64,000 nucleotides of DNA. Origin: Methanomassiliicoccales archaeon LGM-DZ1. Lineage in GTDB: Archaea > Thermoplasmatota > Thermoplasmata > Methanomassiliicoccales > Methanomethylophilaceae. The position numbers and the translations under genes are program-made. The notes under the pieces were generated by a model that worked only from the letters and a program-made list of their open reading frames with translations, was not told the origin of the DNA and did not search any database. The stretch covers positions 558,001 to 622,000 of the forward strand of contig CP115556.1 of NCBI GenBank assembly GCA_030168595.1, read 5' to 3'. Positions 51,412 to 59,972 of this stretch are shown here, in pieces (position 1 is the first letter of the stretch; every line of letters begins with the position of its first letter).

Positions 51412-51537
51412 TGTATATCGCTTCGCCCATCCCTTCCTTTATTAATTAACTCATCGCAGACGCGATGATCTGGAGTAACCTGCCGGAACGGCCGGAGCGG
51501 GGAAGGAAGACCCGCTCCGCCGCGGCCCCGGACAGGA

Positions 51538-52602
51538 TCAGAGAAGGTTCTTCTTATAGGCGTACTCGGCGTTGAGGATGGAACCGCCGGCCCCGCCGCG
51601 GAGGGTGTTGTGCGAAACGACCCAGAGCTTGTAGTAGCCGTTGGACTTCCTTATCCTGCCGACGGTGGAGGCCATCCCGCGGGCCCTCTCCGGGGAACCC
51701 GCGAAGACATCGTAGATGGGCTGGGGCCTGTTCTCCTCGGTCCTCACGATGACAGGCTGCACCGGGGCCGAGGGGAGCTTCAGCTTCTGGGGCTCGCCGC
51801 GGAAGCCCGAGAGGGCCGAGGCGACCTCCTCCAGGGAGGGCTCGTCCCTGAGCTTCAGGGAGAGGGACTCGGTGTGGCCGTCGACGACAGGGACCCTGGC
51901 GCAGTTGGCGATGACATCGAAGTCGGCGTACCTGAACTTCCCGTCCCCGTACGTCCCGAGCATCTTCCCGAGCTCGGACTCCATCTTCTCCTCCTCATGG
52001 TTGATGAAGGGTATGACGTTGCCCACGATGTCCAGGGACGGCACTCCGGGATAGCCGGCGCCGGAGATGGCCTGGTAAGTGGAGACGAAGACCTGCTCGA
52101 GGCCGAAGGCGTCCCTCAGGGCCTTCAGGGGCACGACGATGCCGGTCGAGGAGCAGTTGGCGTTCGTGACGATGTACCCGCCGTCCTTGTAGGTAGGCTG
52201 GTCCTTCACGGCGGCGAACTGGTCGGTGTTGACCTCCGGGACGATGATGGGCACGTGCTCGTCCATCCTGTGGGCCCCGGCGTTGGTGTAGACCGCCACT
52301 CCGTTCTGCGCGAGCTGGGTCTCGGTCTCGCCCGCGAGCTCGCTGGGTATGCCGGAGAACGCAATCCTGCACGAATCGGCGATGTGCCTGATGTCCATCT
52401 TGGAGATCTTCATGTCGAGGGTCTCCTGGCTGTACTCGTGGTCGCGGACCTTCAGGGTGTCCCCGAACCTCTTGCCCTCGGACCTCTCGGAGGCGTAGAG
52501 CCCCTCGATCTCGAAATAGGGGTGGCCCTCCAGCATCTGGACGAACCTCTGCCCGATCATGCCCGTGGCGCCTAGAACCGCCACCTTCACTTTTCCGCTC
52601 AT
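51538..52602 (-). CDS. asd: Aspartate-semialdehyde dehydrogenase
   Basis: Makes aspartate semialdehyde for Thr/Met/Lys and, in this archaeal route, for ADH synthase of aromatic synthesis. 354 aa. NADP loop VAVLGATGMIGQRFVQML, catalytic Cys in TNANCSSTGIVVPL, STYQAISGAGYPG, FINHEEEKMESE, and the catalytic His in RVPVVDGHTESLSL. Ribosome site GGAAGGGAGGAA precedes the ATG. Second gene after chorismate mutase (28-bp gap), linking aromatic supply and demand. Confidence 0.95.
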   Translation of the reverse strand: MSGKVKVAVLGATGMIGQRFVQMLEGHPYFEIEGLYASERSEGKRFGDTLKVRDHEYSQETLDMKISKMDIRHIADSCRIAFSGIPSELAGETETQLAQNGVAVYTNAGAHRMDEHVPIIVPEVNTDQFAAVKDQPTYKDGGYIVTNANCSSTGIVVPLKALRDAFGLEQVFVSTYQAISGAGYPGVPSLDIVGNVIPFINHEEEKMESELGKMLGTYGDGKFRYADFDVIANCARVPVVDGHTESLSLKLRDEPSLEEVASALSGFRGEPQKLKLPSAPVQPVIVRTEENRPQPIYDVFAGSPERARGMASTVGRIRKSNGYYKLWVVSHNTLRGGAGGSILNAEYAYKKNLL

Positions 52603-52630
52603 TTCCTCCCTTCCTTCCGGATGCGCCGGC

Positions 52631-52918
52631 TCAGTCGCCGTCGTAGATCTTCTTCTGGCGCTCCTTGGAGATGCTCAGGATGACATGCGCGATCTGCTCG
52701 GCTTCATCCTCGTTGAGGCTGACCTCCTTGCAGAGGTCCAGGTACCTGGCGACTATCTCCTTCTCCCTCTCATCGTCCCAGTAGCTCTGGCCGCTGCGCT
52801 TCTTGGCCTTCGCCAGCTCGTCGGTGATGTCTATGCGGGTGGCTATGAGGTCGATGATCTTGCCGTCGATCTCGGACACCTCGTCCCTGAGTTCCTTCGT
52901 AGATGCGGGCGCTTCCAT
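52631..52918 (-). CDS. Chorismate mutase (AroQ class)
   Basis: Converts chorismate to prephenate. 95 aa, stand-alone all-helical AroQ. KELRDEVSEIDGKIIDLIATRIDITDELAKAKKRSG contains the conserved Arg/Asp/Arg/Lys pattern; the C-terminal helix has HVILSISKERQKK. ATG 52918 is chosen because the TATA box at 52959-52966 would sit almost on the earlier ATG 52948. Leads the operon with asd. Confidence 0.9.
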   Translation of the reverse strand: MEAPASTKELRDEVSEIDGKIIDLIATRIDITDELAKAKKRSGQSYWDDEREKEIVARYLDLCKEVSLNEDEAEQIAHVILSISKERQKKIYDGD

Positions 52919-52958
52919 GGAAACCCTCTTACTGATGAACGCGCGCATGAGTCTTTAC

Positions 52959-52966
52959 TTATAAAA
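52959..52966 (-). promoter_or_regulatory. TATA box for chorismate mutase-asd
   Basis: Minus-strand TTTTATAA, about 41-48 bp upstream of ATG 52918. Confidence 0.5.
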
Positions 52967-53055
52967 CCCTCGCTGTGCTCAATCTATACGGTTACTGTTT
53001 TCGTATTGCCGATTGAAAGAATCGAATATAAACGAAGAAAATTTACGGATTTCGT

Positions 53056-53104
53056 ATTAATGAACTTATTAGTTCATTAATGCACTGAAAAGATGGTTTA
53101 AATC
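53056..53104 (+). promoter_or_regulatory. Strong palindrome and TATA box upstream of the ACT-domain regulator
   Basis: ATTAATGAACT and AGTTCATTAAT (11-bp perfect arms, spacer TATT, 53056-53081), then GGTTTAAATC (TATA, 53095-53104) and ATG at 53127. It lies in the 208-bp divergent region with the chorismate mutase-asd promoter; candidate operator for the regulator itself. Confidence 0.6.
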
Positions 53105-53126
53105 CTATGGGCGCATCTACGGCTTC

Positions 53127-53624
53127 ATGGACCGTATTCAGAAGTATTTCGGACGCCATCCCTCCCAGATGGCAGTCGCAAGGCTGCTGCTGAGCCAGGG
53201 GCTCAGCGTTCACGACGGCTACATCTGGTGCGGGGATATCAGGCAGGCGGACACATCCGTCGCCGAGGCCGCCAAGGTAGACCGCAGGGTGGTCCGCTCG
53301 GCCGTGGAGAGGATAATGGGCGAACCCGAGCTGCTGGCACTGTACTCCAAGCTCAGATGCATGGTGCTCCTCTCGGACGTCGCGAAGGAGCTGGGATGCT
53401 CGGTCATCGAGGTCATCCCCACCGACGAGAAGGTCCCGGGGATAATGTCAGGCATCATGGACATCATCTTCAAGGCCGGGATCAACGTCAAGCAGGCGGT
53501 CGTCAGCGAGCCCGCCGACGACGGCCAATCGCATCTGATCCTCATCACCGAGGGCGAGATGCCGGGGACCGTCATATCGGCCGTCCGCGAGAGCTTCGGC
53601 GTCGCGAGCGTCATCATCAGATGA
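53127..53624 (+). CDS. Predicted regulator of amino acid metabolism, HTH plus ACT domain
   Basis: Archaeal regulator of 165 aa (COG2150-like). N-terminal HTH region: SQMAVARLLLSQGLSV, then DTSVAEAAKVDRRVVRSAVERIM. C-terminal ACT domain (residues about 85-165): VIEVIPTDEKVPGIMSGIMDIIFKAGINVKQAVVSEP and GEMPGTVISAVRESFGVASVIIR, which would bind an amino acid. It precedes hisB by 54 bp and is divergent from chorismate mutase-asd, so it probably controls one or both units. A palindrome overlaps its upstream region. Confidence 0.88.
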   Translation: MDRIQKYFGRHPSQMAVARLLLSQGLSVHDGYIWCGDIRQADTSVAEAAKVDRRVVRSAVERIMGEPELLALYSKLRCMVLLSDVAKELGCSVIEVIPTDEKVPGIMSGIMDIIFKAGINVKQAVVSEPADDGQSHLILITEGEMPGTVISAVRESFGVASVIIR

Positions 53625-53678
53625 CGGACGCCCGCGCGCTGTTTTAATAAACAGCACGCGCATCATGCGGTCGATATC

Positions 53679-54233
53679 ATGACGGCTACGTCAAGGAGAG
53701 CGGACCTGGAGCGCAGCACCCGCGAGACCGATGTGAAGGTCGGGCTGTGCATCGACGGCACAGGGGAATTCGACGTCAAATGCGACATCCAGTTCCTGAA
53801 GCACATGTGCGAGACCCTCGCCAGGTACGCCGACTTCAACCTCACCCTCGAGGCAGGCGGGGACAACGACCACCACGTGATTGAGGACACCGCCATCGCC
53901 CTGGGGGAGGCGTTCAAGCGCGCCCTGGGCGACGGGCCCGTCGAGAGGACGGCATCCTGCGTCCTCCCCATGGACGACGCCCTCGTCCTCGTGTCCATTG
54001 ACCTCGTCGACAGGCCGTACTGCGACGCCGACCTGCCCGATCCCCTCTACATCCACTTCATGAGGAGCTTCGCGATGTCCGCCGGGATCACCCTGCACAC
54101 CGTGAAGTTCAGGGGGTTCGACGACCACCACGTGATCGAGGCGACGTTCAAGGCTCTCGGCAAATGCCTCAAGAACGCGGTCAGGCCCCGCGACAGGCTC
54201 CTGAGCACCAAGAACGCGGTCAAGACGGTGTGA
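53679..54233 (+). CDS. hisB: Imidazoleglycerol-phosphate dehydratase
   Basis: Dehydrates IGP to imidazole acetol phosphate. 184 aa, stand-alone (no phosphatase domain). The two duplicated manganese motifs are [18 protein letters not shown] and [17 protein letters not shown]; also [20 protein letters not shown], where bacterial enzymes have G-x-G-F-L-D-H-M, and C-terminal R-D-R. First of the plus-strand hisB-F-IE-PHP cluster; 3 nt before hisF. Confidence 0.95.
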   Translation: MTATSRRADLERSTRETDVKVGLCIDGTGEFDVKCDIQFLKHMCETLARYADFNLTLEAGGDNDHHVIEDTAIALGEAFKRALGDGPVERTASCVLPMDDALVLVSIDLVDRPYCDADLPDPLYIHFMRSFAMSAGITLHTVKFRGFDDHHVIEATFKALGKCLKNAVRPRDRLLSTKNAVKTV

Positions 54234-54236
54234 AGC

Positions 54237-54998
54237 ATGCTCGCCAAGAGGGTCATCCCGTGCCTCGATGTGAAGGACGGCAAGGTCGTCAAAGGAACGG
54301 AGTTCGTCAACCTGAAGGAGGTCGGGCGCCCGCCCGAGCTCGCCGAGCGGTACTCCAGGCAGGGCGCCGACGAGATCACCTTCCTGGACATCGCCGCCTC
54401 CAAGGAATCCCGCGGGACCACGCTCGGCCTCGTGAAGGAGACCGCGGAGCGCGTCTTCGTCCCCCTCACGGTCGGCGGGGGCATCCGCACGGCCGACGAT
54501 GTGCACAACGCCCTCCTGGCCGGAGCGGACAAGGTCTCCATGAACTCCGCCGCCGTGGCGCACCCGGAGGTCATCTCCGAATCCGCCGAGAGGTTCGGGA
54601 GGCAGTGCGTCGTCGTCGCCATCGACGCCAAGCGCACCGGGAGCACCTCTTCCGGGTTCGAGGTGTTCGTCAAAGGCGGCACGGAGCCCACCGGCATCGA
54701 CGCCCTCGCCTGGGCGGCCGAGGCCGAGGACCGCGGCGCCGGCGAGATACTGCTCACCTCGATCGATGCGGACGGGACCCGCAACGGCTACGACATCCCG
54801 CTGACGAAGGCCGTGGTCGAGGAGACGAGCGTCCCCGTGGTCGCTTCCGGAGGATGCGGCGGCATAGACGACATCTACCGGGTGTTCGCCGAGACCGACT
54901 GCTCCGCGGCGCTCGCCGCGAGCATATTCCACTACGGGGAATGCACCGTGGACGACGTGCACGAATACCTCCGCGAGAGGGGGATAGAGGTCAGATGA
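54237..54998 (+). CDS. hisF: Imidazole glycerol phosphate synthase, cyclase subunit
   Basis: Cyclises PRFAR with ammonia from HisH to IGP and AICAR. 253 aa barrel: [23 protein letters not shown] (catalytic Asp), [71 protein letters not shown] (second Asp) and [16 protein letters not shown] overlap with hisIE. Confidence 0.97.
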   Translation: MLAKRVIPCLDVKDGKVVKGTEFVNLKEVGRPPELAERYSRQGADEITFLDIAASKESRGTTLGLVKETAERVFVPLTVGGGIRTADDVHNALLAGADKVSMNSAAVAHPEVISESAERFGRQCVVVAIDAKRTGSTSSGFEVFVKGGTEPTGIDALAWAAEAEDRGAGEILLTSIDADGTRNGYDIPLTKAVVEETSVPVVASGGCGGIDDIYRVFAETDCSAALAASIFHYGECTVDDVHEYLRERGIEVR

Positions 54999-55606
54999 CG
55001 GAGATTCCGAAGCTGAATTACGATGACAAGGGGCTGGTCCCCGTCATCGTGCAGGACTACAGGACCAACGAGGTCCTCATGCTGGCATATTCGAACGAGG
55101 AGGCCGTGAGGCTGATGTACGAGACAGGCTACACCCACTTCTGGAGCCGCAGCAGGCAGAAGATGTGGAAGAAGGGAGAGGAGTCCGGCCACGTGCAGAG
55201 GATAAAATCGATCGAGGCCGACTGCGACGCCGACACCCTGCTGGTCAGGGTCGACCAGACCGGCCCCGCCTGCCACACCGGCCACCCCTCCTGCTTCTTC
55301 ACCACCGTCGAGGGCAGCACGGACGACACCGCCGCCATCATGCCCGAGCTCATCCGCACCATAAAGGACAGGAAGGAGAACCCCTCGGAGGAGAGCTACA
55401 CCTGCAAGCTCTTCTCCAACGAGAACAAGATGTGCAAGAAGATCGTCGAAGAGGCCGCCGAGGTCATCCTCGCGGTCAGGGACCACGACAAGGAGGAGAT
55501 CGCGTCGGAGACGGCCGACCTCATCTACCACACCCTGGTGGCCCTGGTGAAGGAAGACGTGGACCTGGGCCTTGTCTATAAAGAGCTCACGGAGAGGCAT
55601 TCATGA
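54995..55606 (+). CDS. hisIE: Bifunctional phosphoribosyl-AMP cyclohydrolase / phosphoribosyl-ATP pyrophosphatase
   Basis: Steps 2 and 3 of histidine synthesis. 203 aa. HisI domain (1-110): [67 protein letters not shown] with the zinc cysteines and magnesium aspartates. HisE domain (115-203): [23 protein letters not shown] and [14 protein letters not shown] HisI-HisE fusion is the bacterial and partly archaeal arrangement. Overlaps both neighbours by 4 nt. Confidence 0.96.
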   Translation: MTEIPKLNYDDKGLVPVIVQDYRTNEVLMLAYSNEEAVRLMYETGYTHFWSRSRQKMWKKGEESGHVQRIKSIEADCDADTLLVRVDQTGPACHTGHPSCFFTTVEGSTDDTAAIMPELIRTIKDRKENPSEESYTCKLFSNENKMCKKIVEEAAEVILAVRDHDKEEIASETADLIYHTLVALVKEDVDLGLVYKELTERHS

Positions 55607-56259
55607 AGCCCAGGGCGGACCTGCATACGCACACCGTCTTCAGCGACGGGGAGCTCATCCCGGCGGAGCTCGTGCGGAGGGCATCAGTGCTAGGACATGA
55701 CCTCCTGGCCATCACCGACCACGTCGACATGACCAATGTCGAATGGGTGGTGACCAACCTCGTCAAGGCCACGCAGCTGAACAGGGACTACAACATCCGC
55801 GTCCTCCCGGGCGTGGAGATCACCCATGTGCCTCCGGCGCTCATCGCCCAGGTCGCGCACGACGCCCGCCGCTTCGGCGCGAAGATTGTCGTGGTGCACG
55901 GCGAGACCATCGTCGAACCGGTCGCCCCCGGCACCGACAGGGCGGCCGCGGAGAACCCCGACATCGATGTGCTGGCACATCCCGGGTTCATCACCGCGGA
56001 GGAGGCCGACATCGCAAGGGAGAACGGCGTGGCCCTGGAGATCTCCGGGCGCAGCGGCCACAGCTTCACCAACGGGCACGTGTGCAGTATCGCGAGGGCG
56101 TCCAAGTGCATGATGGTGGTCGACTCCGACACCCACCAGCCCGAGAACCTCATGGACGACGAAGCGGCGACCAAGATCGCACTCGGAGCCGGCCTCACAG
56201 CCGAAGAGGCCGATAAGGCCCTCCACAAAACGCCTTACAAGATCGCCGAAGGCCTCTGA
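55603..56259 (+). CDS. PHP-domain phosphatase, probable histidinol-phosphatase
   Basis: 218 aa PHP metallophosphoesterase. Motif [14 protein letters not shown], motif II AITDHVD, E in [12 protein letters not shown] in VVVHGET, motif [12 protein letters not shown], and late [11 protein letters not shown]. As the last gene of the hisB-F-IE unit, translationally coupled (4-nt overlap), histidinol-phosphate is the likely substrate, a role filled by PHP proteins (HisK) elsewhere; it is shorter than Bacillus HisK (about 268 aa), so this assignment rests on context. Confidence 0.82.
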   Translation: MKPRADLHTHTVFSDGELIPAELVRRASVLGHDLLAITDHVDMTNVEWVVTNLVKATQLNRDYNIRVLPGVEITHVPPALIAQVAHDARRFGAKIVVVHGETIVEPVAPGTDRAAAENPDIDVLAHPGFITAEEADIARENGVALEISGRSGHSFTNGHVCSIARASKCMMVVDSDTHQPENLMDDEAATKIALGAGLTAEEADKALHKTPYKIAEGL

Positions 56260-56272
56260 AAAGGGCCCGGCA

Positions 56273-56320
56273 GGCGCCCCTCCACGGGGCGCCCGGCGCT
56301 TCTGTCTTTCTTAATTTTAC
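56273..56320. terminator. Terminator between convergent PHP and Fe-ADH genes
   Basis: Stem GGCGCCCC/GGGGCGCC (56273-56293, 5-nt loop) followed on the plus strand by a T-rich stretch reaching the Fe-ADH stop. Confidence 0.6.
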
Positions 56321-57456
56321 ATCGATTCGCGGTAGATCAGCGAGACCTCTTCCTCTGTCGTGATGGGCTTGGGGTTCCCCAGAAGCCTGGCCTTCGAGAC
56401 CCTGAAGGCATTGGAGGCCAGCCAGGGGATGTCCTCCTCCGTGAAGCCCTCGTCTGACAGGTAGACGCTCAGCCCGATGCGGTCCAGGAGCATCTCGACC
56501 TGCGCGGCGCAGTCCTCGGAGCCTTTCCCGCCCAGGAAGCGGGAGATGACGGCGTACTTCTCGGGCGCGCCTTCGACCGAATGCCTGATGACCGTCGGCG
56601 TGAGGGCCGCGAGCCCCCTGCCGTGGACGATGTTCCTCAGACCGCTCAGCGGGTGCTCCAGGCCGTGCGGGGCGGCCAGGCTCGAGACGTAGAACGCCAT
56701 GCCGACCGCCGAGGCTGCGGCGGTCACGGCGTCCAGGGCCTCCGTGTCATGGATGTCGTCGTTCGCGGCGACGATATTGTCCGTCAGCAGGCGGAGGCAT
56801 TCCAGCGAGATGGCCTCGGTGACCGGGGAGGCGCCGGGGCTGACATATGATTCCATGCTGTGGCAGAGGGCATCGAAGGTCACCGGAGCGAGGACCGAAC
56901 GGGGCATCGTCTCCATCAGCGAAGGGTCCACGATCGCGCATCTGGGTATGAGGCAGTCGTCCCTGATCCCGCGCTTGTCCTTCGTTGCAGGGTCTGTCAG
57001 AATGGCCGTTCCGTTGCTCTCGCTCCCGGTCCCGCAGGTGGTCGGCACCGCGATTATGGGGAGTGCTGAGTACTCCTGCTCGGAGAACCCTTTCTCCAGG
57101 AAATCCTCCACGCGGCCGGGGCTGCAGGCCATGAGGGCGATCCCTTTGGCGCAGTCGATGGGACTCCCGCCGCCGAGGGCGACGACCGTACCGCACCCCT
57201 CGGAGCGGGCAAGGGCGGCCCCGTCGGCAACTGCAGTGGTCAGTGGATTGGCCGAGACGCTGTCGAACACGCAGTAGCCGATATGCTCATCATCGAGCTG
57301 CCCGAGGACGCGGTCCAGGAGGCCGGTCTTCGCACTGCTCCGGCCGGTCACCACCAGAGCCTTGGCGCCGATCTTGGAGACCTCGCTGCCGACAGTATCT
57401 GCCTTCCCCCTACCGAAGACGATGTTGGCAGGAACAGACCAGTGGAAATCCTTCAT
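56317..57456 (-). CDS. Iron-containing alcohol dehydrogenase
   Basis: Type III ADH, 379 aa, substrate unknown. N-terminal PANIVFGRGKADTVGSEV, VVALGGGSPIDCAKGIALMA (NAD loop), IIAVPTTCGTGSESNGTAILTD, and the metal ligands in FDALCHSMESYVS, AAPHGLEHPLSG and NIVHGRGLA. Similar enzymes reduce butanal, propanediol aldehydes or lactaldehyde. TATA-like CGATATACGC sits about 20-30 bp upstream of ATG 57456. Monocistronic. Confidence 0.9.
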   Translation of the reverse strand: MKDFHWSVPANIVFGRGKADTVGSEVSKIGAKALVVTGRSSAKTGLLDRVLGQLDDEHIGYCVFDSVSANPLTTAVADGAALARSEGCGTVVALGGGSPIDCAKGIALMACSPGRVEDFLEKGFSEQEYSALPIIAVPTTCGTGSESNGTAILTDPATKDKRGIRDDCLIPRCAIVDPSLMETMPRSVLAPVTFDALCHSMESYVSPGASPVTEAISLECLRLLTDNIVAANDDIHDTEALDAVTAAASAVGMAFYVSSLAAPHGLEHPLSGLRNIVHGRGLAALTPTVIRHSVEGAPEKYAVISRFLGGKGSEDCAAQVEMLLDRIGLSVYLSDEGFTEEDIPWLASNAFRVSKARLLGNPKPITTEEEVSLIYRESM

Positions 57457-57513
57457 GAACAGGAATGGGCAGGCGCGTATATCGTTCTGCCCGTCATAAA
57501 CTCCCAGAAATCG

Positions 57514-57693
57514 TCAGTCCTTCCCGTCGGTCCCTAGTTCCCGGCGGATCTTCCTGATGAGGTCGTCCATGTAATCCTCGCGCCCCTCATCGCGGAAATC
57601 CTCGTCGACGACCATGAGCGCGGCATAGAGCTCCCTCTCGGTGAGCGCCTCCTCCCCGGACTCGGGCTTCTTCTTCCTTTCCGGCTCCGCCAT
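57514..57693 (-). CDS. Small highly charged hypothetical protein
   Basis: 59 aa from ATG 57693 (MAEPERKKKPESGEEAL...). Very rich in Glu, Asp, Lys and Arg, with a likely single long helix (ALTERELYAALMVVDEDF and DYMDDLIRKIRRELG). No recognisable domain. It lies upstream of Fe-ADH on the same strand and divergent from the MTA phosphorylase gene. It may be real because codon use is GC-rich and the product is coherent, but no homology is claimed. Confidence 0.5.
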   Translation of the reverse strand: MAEPERKKKPESGEEALTERELYAALMVVDEDFRDEGREDYMDDLIRKIRRELGTDGKD

Positions 57694-57779
57694 GGTATCA
57701 TGCACTCGACGCACGGTAAAGGATTAATCACTTTCCCCGACCCAACGGTTATTAGCCATCCGTGCGTTCGCAGGGGCAT

Positions 57780-58574
57780 ATGCCAAAGATCGCAATCATC
57801 GGCGGTTCCGGGATCTACAACCCGGACAGCTTCGAGCTCATACGGGAAGAGTTCCCGGACACCCCTTACGGGAAGCCCTCAGACCCCATCATGATCGGGA
57901 AGATCAACGGCGTGGAGGTCGCGTTCCTCTACCGCCACGGCAAGCAGCACCAGCATCCGCCTTCCTCCGTCCCCTACAGGGCCAACATGTACGCTCTCTG
58001 GAAGCTCGGCGTGGAGTATGTGATCTCTGCGTGCGCCGTCGGCTCCCTCAAAGAGGAGTTCCGCCCCGGAGACCTCGTCATCTGCGACCAGGTCATCGAC
58101 TTCACCCGCGGCAGGAAGCTGACCTACTTCTACGACCAGACGGTGCACATCTCGATGCCGGACCCCTGCTGCCCCTACCTGAACAAGATCTTCGCGGGCG
58201 CAGCGGAGGAGATGGGGATCAGGTACCATCTCGGAGGCACCTATGTGTGCATCGAGGGCCCCAGGTTCTCCAGCAGGGCCGAGAGCAGGATGTTCAGGAG
58301 CTTCGGCGACCTGGTCGGCATGACAATGATCCCAGAGGTCACCCTCTGCCGCGAGCTTGGCATGTGCTACTGCAGCCTGGCGACCATAACCGACTACGAT
58401 GCCTGGAAGGACGAGGCCGTCACCATCGACATGGTGAACAAGACCATGGCCGAATGCCTCGACAAGGTCCTCAGGCTCCTCGAGCTCGGCCTCCCCAGGA
58501 TCGGGAAGTCGGACTGCTGCTGCGCCGAGGCCGCCGAAGGCTGCGGATCGCTCAAGGCCATAGAGAAACAGTGA
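57780..58574 (+). CDS. S-methyl-5'-thioadenosine/thioinosine phosphorylase
   Basis: Purine-nucleoside-phosphorylase family, 264 aa from ATG 57780; salvages methylthioadenosine (in methanogens often as methylthioinosine). KIAIIGGSGIYNP, VAFLYRHGKQHQHPPSSVPYRANMYAL, CAVGSLKEEFRPGDLVICDQVIDFT, CIEGPRFSSRAESRMFRS, VGMTMIPEVTLCRELGMCYCSLATITDYDAW. The TDYDxW stretch fits MTA phosphorylase; base preference cannot be decided. The C-terminal CCCAEAAEGCG is Cys-rich. GGGG lies just before the ATG. Confidence 0.92.
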   Translation: MPKIAIIGGSGIYNPDSFELIREEFPDTPYGKPSDPIMIGKINGVEVAFLYRHGKQHQHPPSSVPYRANMYALWKLGVEYVISACAVGSLKEEFRPGDLVICDQVIDFTRGRKLTYFYDQTVHISMPDPCCPYLNKIFAGAAEEMGIRYHLGGTYVCIEGPRFSSRAESRMFRSFGDLVGMTMIPEVTLCRELGMCYCSLATITDYDAWKDEAVTIDMVNKTMAECLDKVLRLLELGLPRIGKSDCCCAEAAEGCGSLKAIEKQ

Positions 58575-58637
58575 ACAGGGGGCGGCCGGAATGCCGCCTC
58601 CGATCGAACATTTCTGATCTGGCACATCCGATTTCGT

Positions 58638-58664
58638 AAAATTTGGAGTTCAACTCCAAATTTT
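58638..58664. repeat. Perfect 27-bp palindrome upstream of the AAA ATPase
   Basis: Arms AAAATTTGGAGTT and AACTCCAAATTTT around a single C, 34 bp before the ATPase ATG. Much more AT-rich than the flanks. Could be an operator, a recognition site for the ATPase system or an insertion target. Confidence 0.7.
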
Positions 58665-58697
58665 TCAAACTAAGAAGACCCAGTTTGTAAAAAAAAC

Positions 58698-59930
58698 ATG
58701 ATTCAGAGAACCGTTCGGAAGGCCATCGAAGAAAGCATCCTCCGCAAGCCTGTCACCCTTGTCACAGGCCCGAGGCAGGTAGGCAAGACAACGCTCTGCA
58801 AGGCCATAGGGGACGAGCACGGATTCGGATACGTCTCCCTCGCAGATATGGGCAACCGTGAACAGGCGCTCAGCGACCCTGTGATGTTCCTGAAGTCCCA
58901 CCCAGCGCCGCTGGTGATTGATGAAGTTCAGTATGCGCCCGGGCTCTTTGATGCCTTGGAGGCCGAAGCAGACGGAAGAAAGGCAGAGACTGGTTCCAAT
59001 GCCGGAATGTATCTGATCATAGGGAGCCAGGTTTACGGCCTTATGAAGGGCGTGACACAATCCATGGCCGGGAGAGTGTCGGTGATCCAGATGTCGCCTC
59101 TGAGCCTGAGCGAGACGCTCGGCAGGGAGGAAGTGCCATTCAGGGTGGACTTCGAGAGCGATCTCCGGAGAGCGTCCGAATCGAAACTGTCTGTCGGGGA
59201 TATCTATGAACGGATCTTCCGCGGCTCGTATCCGGAGCTATGGAACGATAGGACAGAAGATCCCAGGGATTTCTATTCCGACTATGTTTCCGCATATATC
59301 GAAAGCGACGCAAGCCAGATAATCAGCGTGAAGGACAAGATCAAATTCCATCAGTTCCTCGAACTGATGGCATCGCTCAGCGGCCAGGAACTGGTCTACA
59401 ACAGAATATCCAATTCCCTCGGGATCAGCGTCAAGACCGCAGAATCATGGGTAGGAGTGCTCGCTACCGGAGGGATCATAACCCTGCTTGAACCGTACTG
59501 TGATAGGTCCAAACTGAAACGCATCGTCCGCCGCCCCAAGATGTATTTCTGCGATACAGGCCTGGCATGCTTCCTGGCAAGGGTTTGCGATCCGGAATCC
59601 CTGAGGGCCGGATACCTCAGCGGGCATTTTGTTGAGACCTACATCGTCAATGAAATAATGAAAAGCTGCAAGAATAACCGCGACTTTCCGGGTCTGTACT
59701 ACTATCGCGACTCGGAGATGAACGAGATAGACCTCATGATCCTCCGCAACGGAACATTCTCCCTCGTTGAATGCAAGGCCGGCATCTCATACGGCGCCGA
59801 GGACGTGAAGGCATTCCGGAAGATGAAGAAGTCCGGTTTCAAGATAGGCCATTCATGCATCATCTGCATGACGGACACCGGCTATCCTGTGGCCGAGAAT
59901 GTTTACGCTCTACCGATAGCATCCATCTGA
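58698..59930 (+). CDS. AAA ATPase with DUF4143-type C-terminus
   Basis: 410 aa. Walker A VTGPRQVGKTTL, Walker B APLVIDEVQYAPGLFD, sensor IIGSQVY, arginine-rich AGRVSVIQMSPLSLSE; then the winged-helix region YNRISNSLGISVKTAESWVGVLATGGII, and a C-terminal nuclease-like fold with YYRDSEMNEIDLMI and SLVECKAGISY (the D...E-x-K of PD-(D/E)xK enzymes). This architecture is common, lineage-specific and of unknown role. Codon use is more AT-rich than neighbours (many AAA, ATA, TAT), and a palindrome precedes it, suggesting horizontal acquisition. Alone between MTA phosphorylase and hypF. Confidence 0.88.
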   Translation: MIQRTVRKAIEESILRKPVTLVTGPRQVGKTTLCKAIGDEHGFGYVSLADMGNREQALSDPVMFLKSHPAPLVIDEVQYAPGLFDALEAEADGRKAETGSNAGMYLIIGSQVYGLMKGVTQSMAGRVSVIQMSPLSLSETLGREEVPFRVDFESDLRRASESKLSVGDIYERIFRGSYPELWNDRTEDPRDFYSDYVSAYIESDASQIISVKDKIKFHQFLELMASLSGQELVYNRISNSLGISVKTAESWVGVLATGGIITLLEPYCDRSKLKRIVRRPKMYFCDTGLACFLARVCDPESLRAGYLSGHFVETYIVNEIMKSCKNNRDFPGLYYYRDSEMNEIDLMILRNGTFSLVECKAGISYGAEDVKAFRKMKKSGFKIGHSCIICMTDTGYPVAENVYALPIASI

Positions 59931-59972
59931 CAGCGGCGGCAACCTAAATACGCGCACCCCAATCACACCGCG

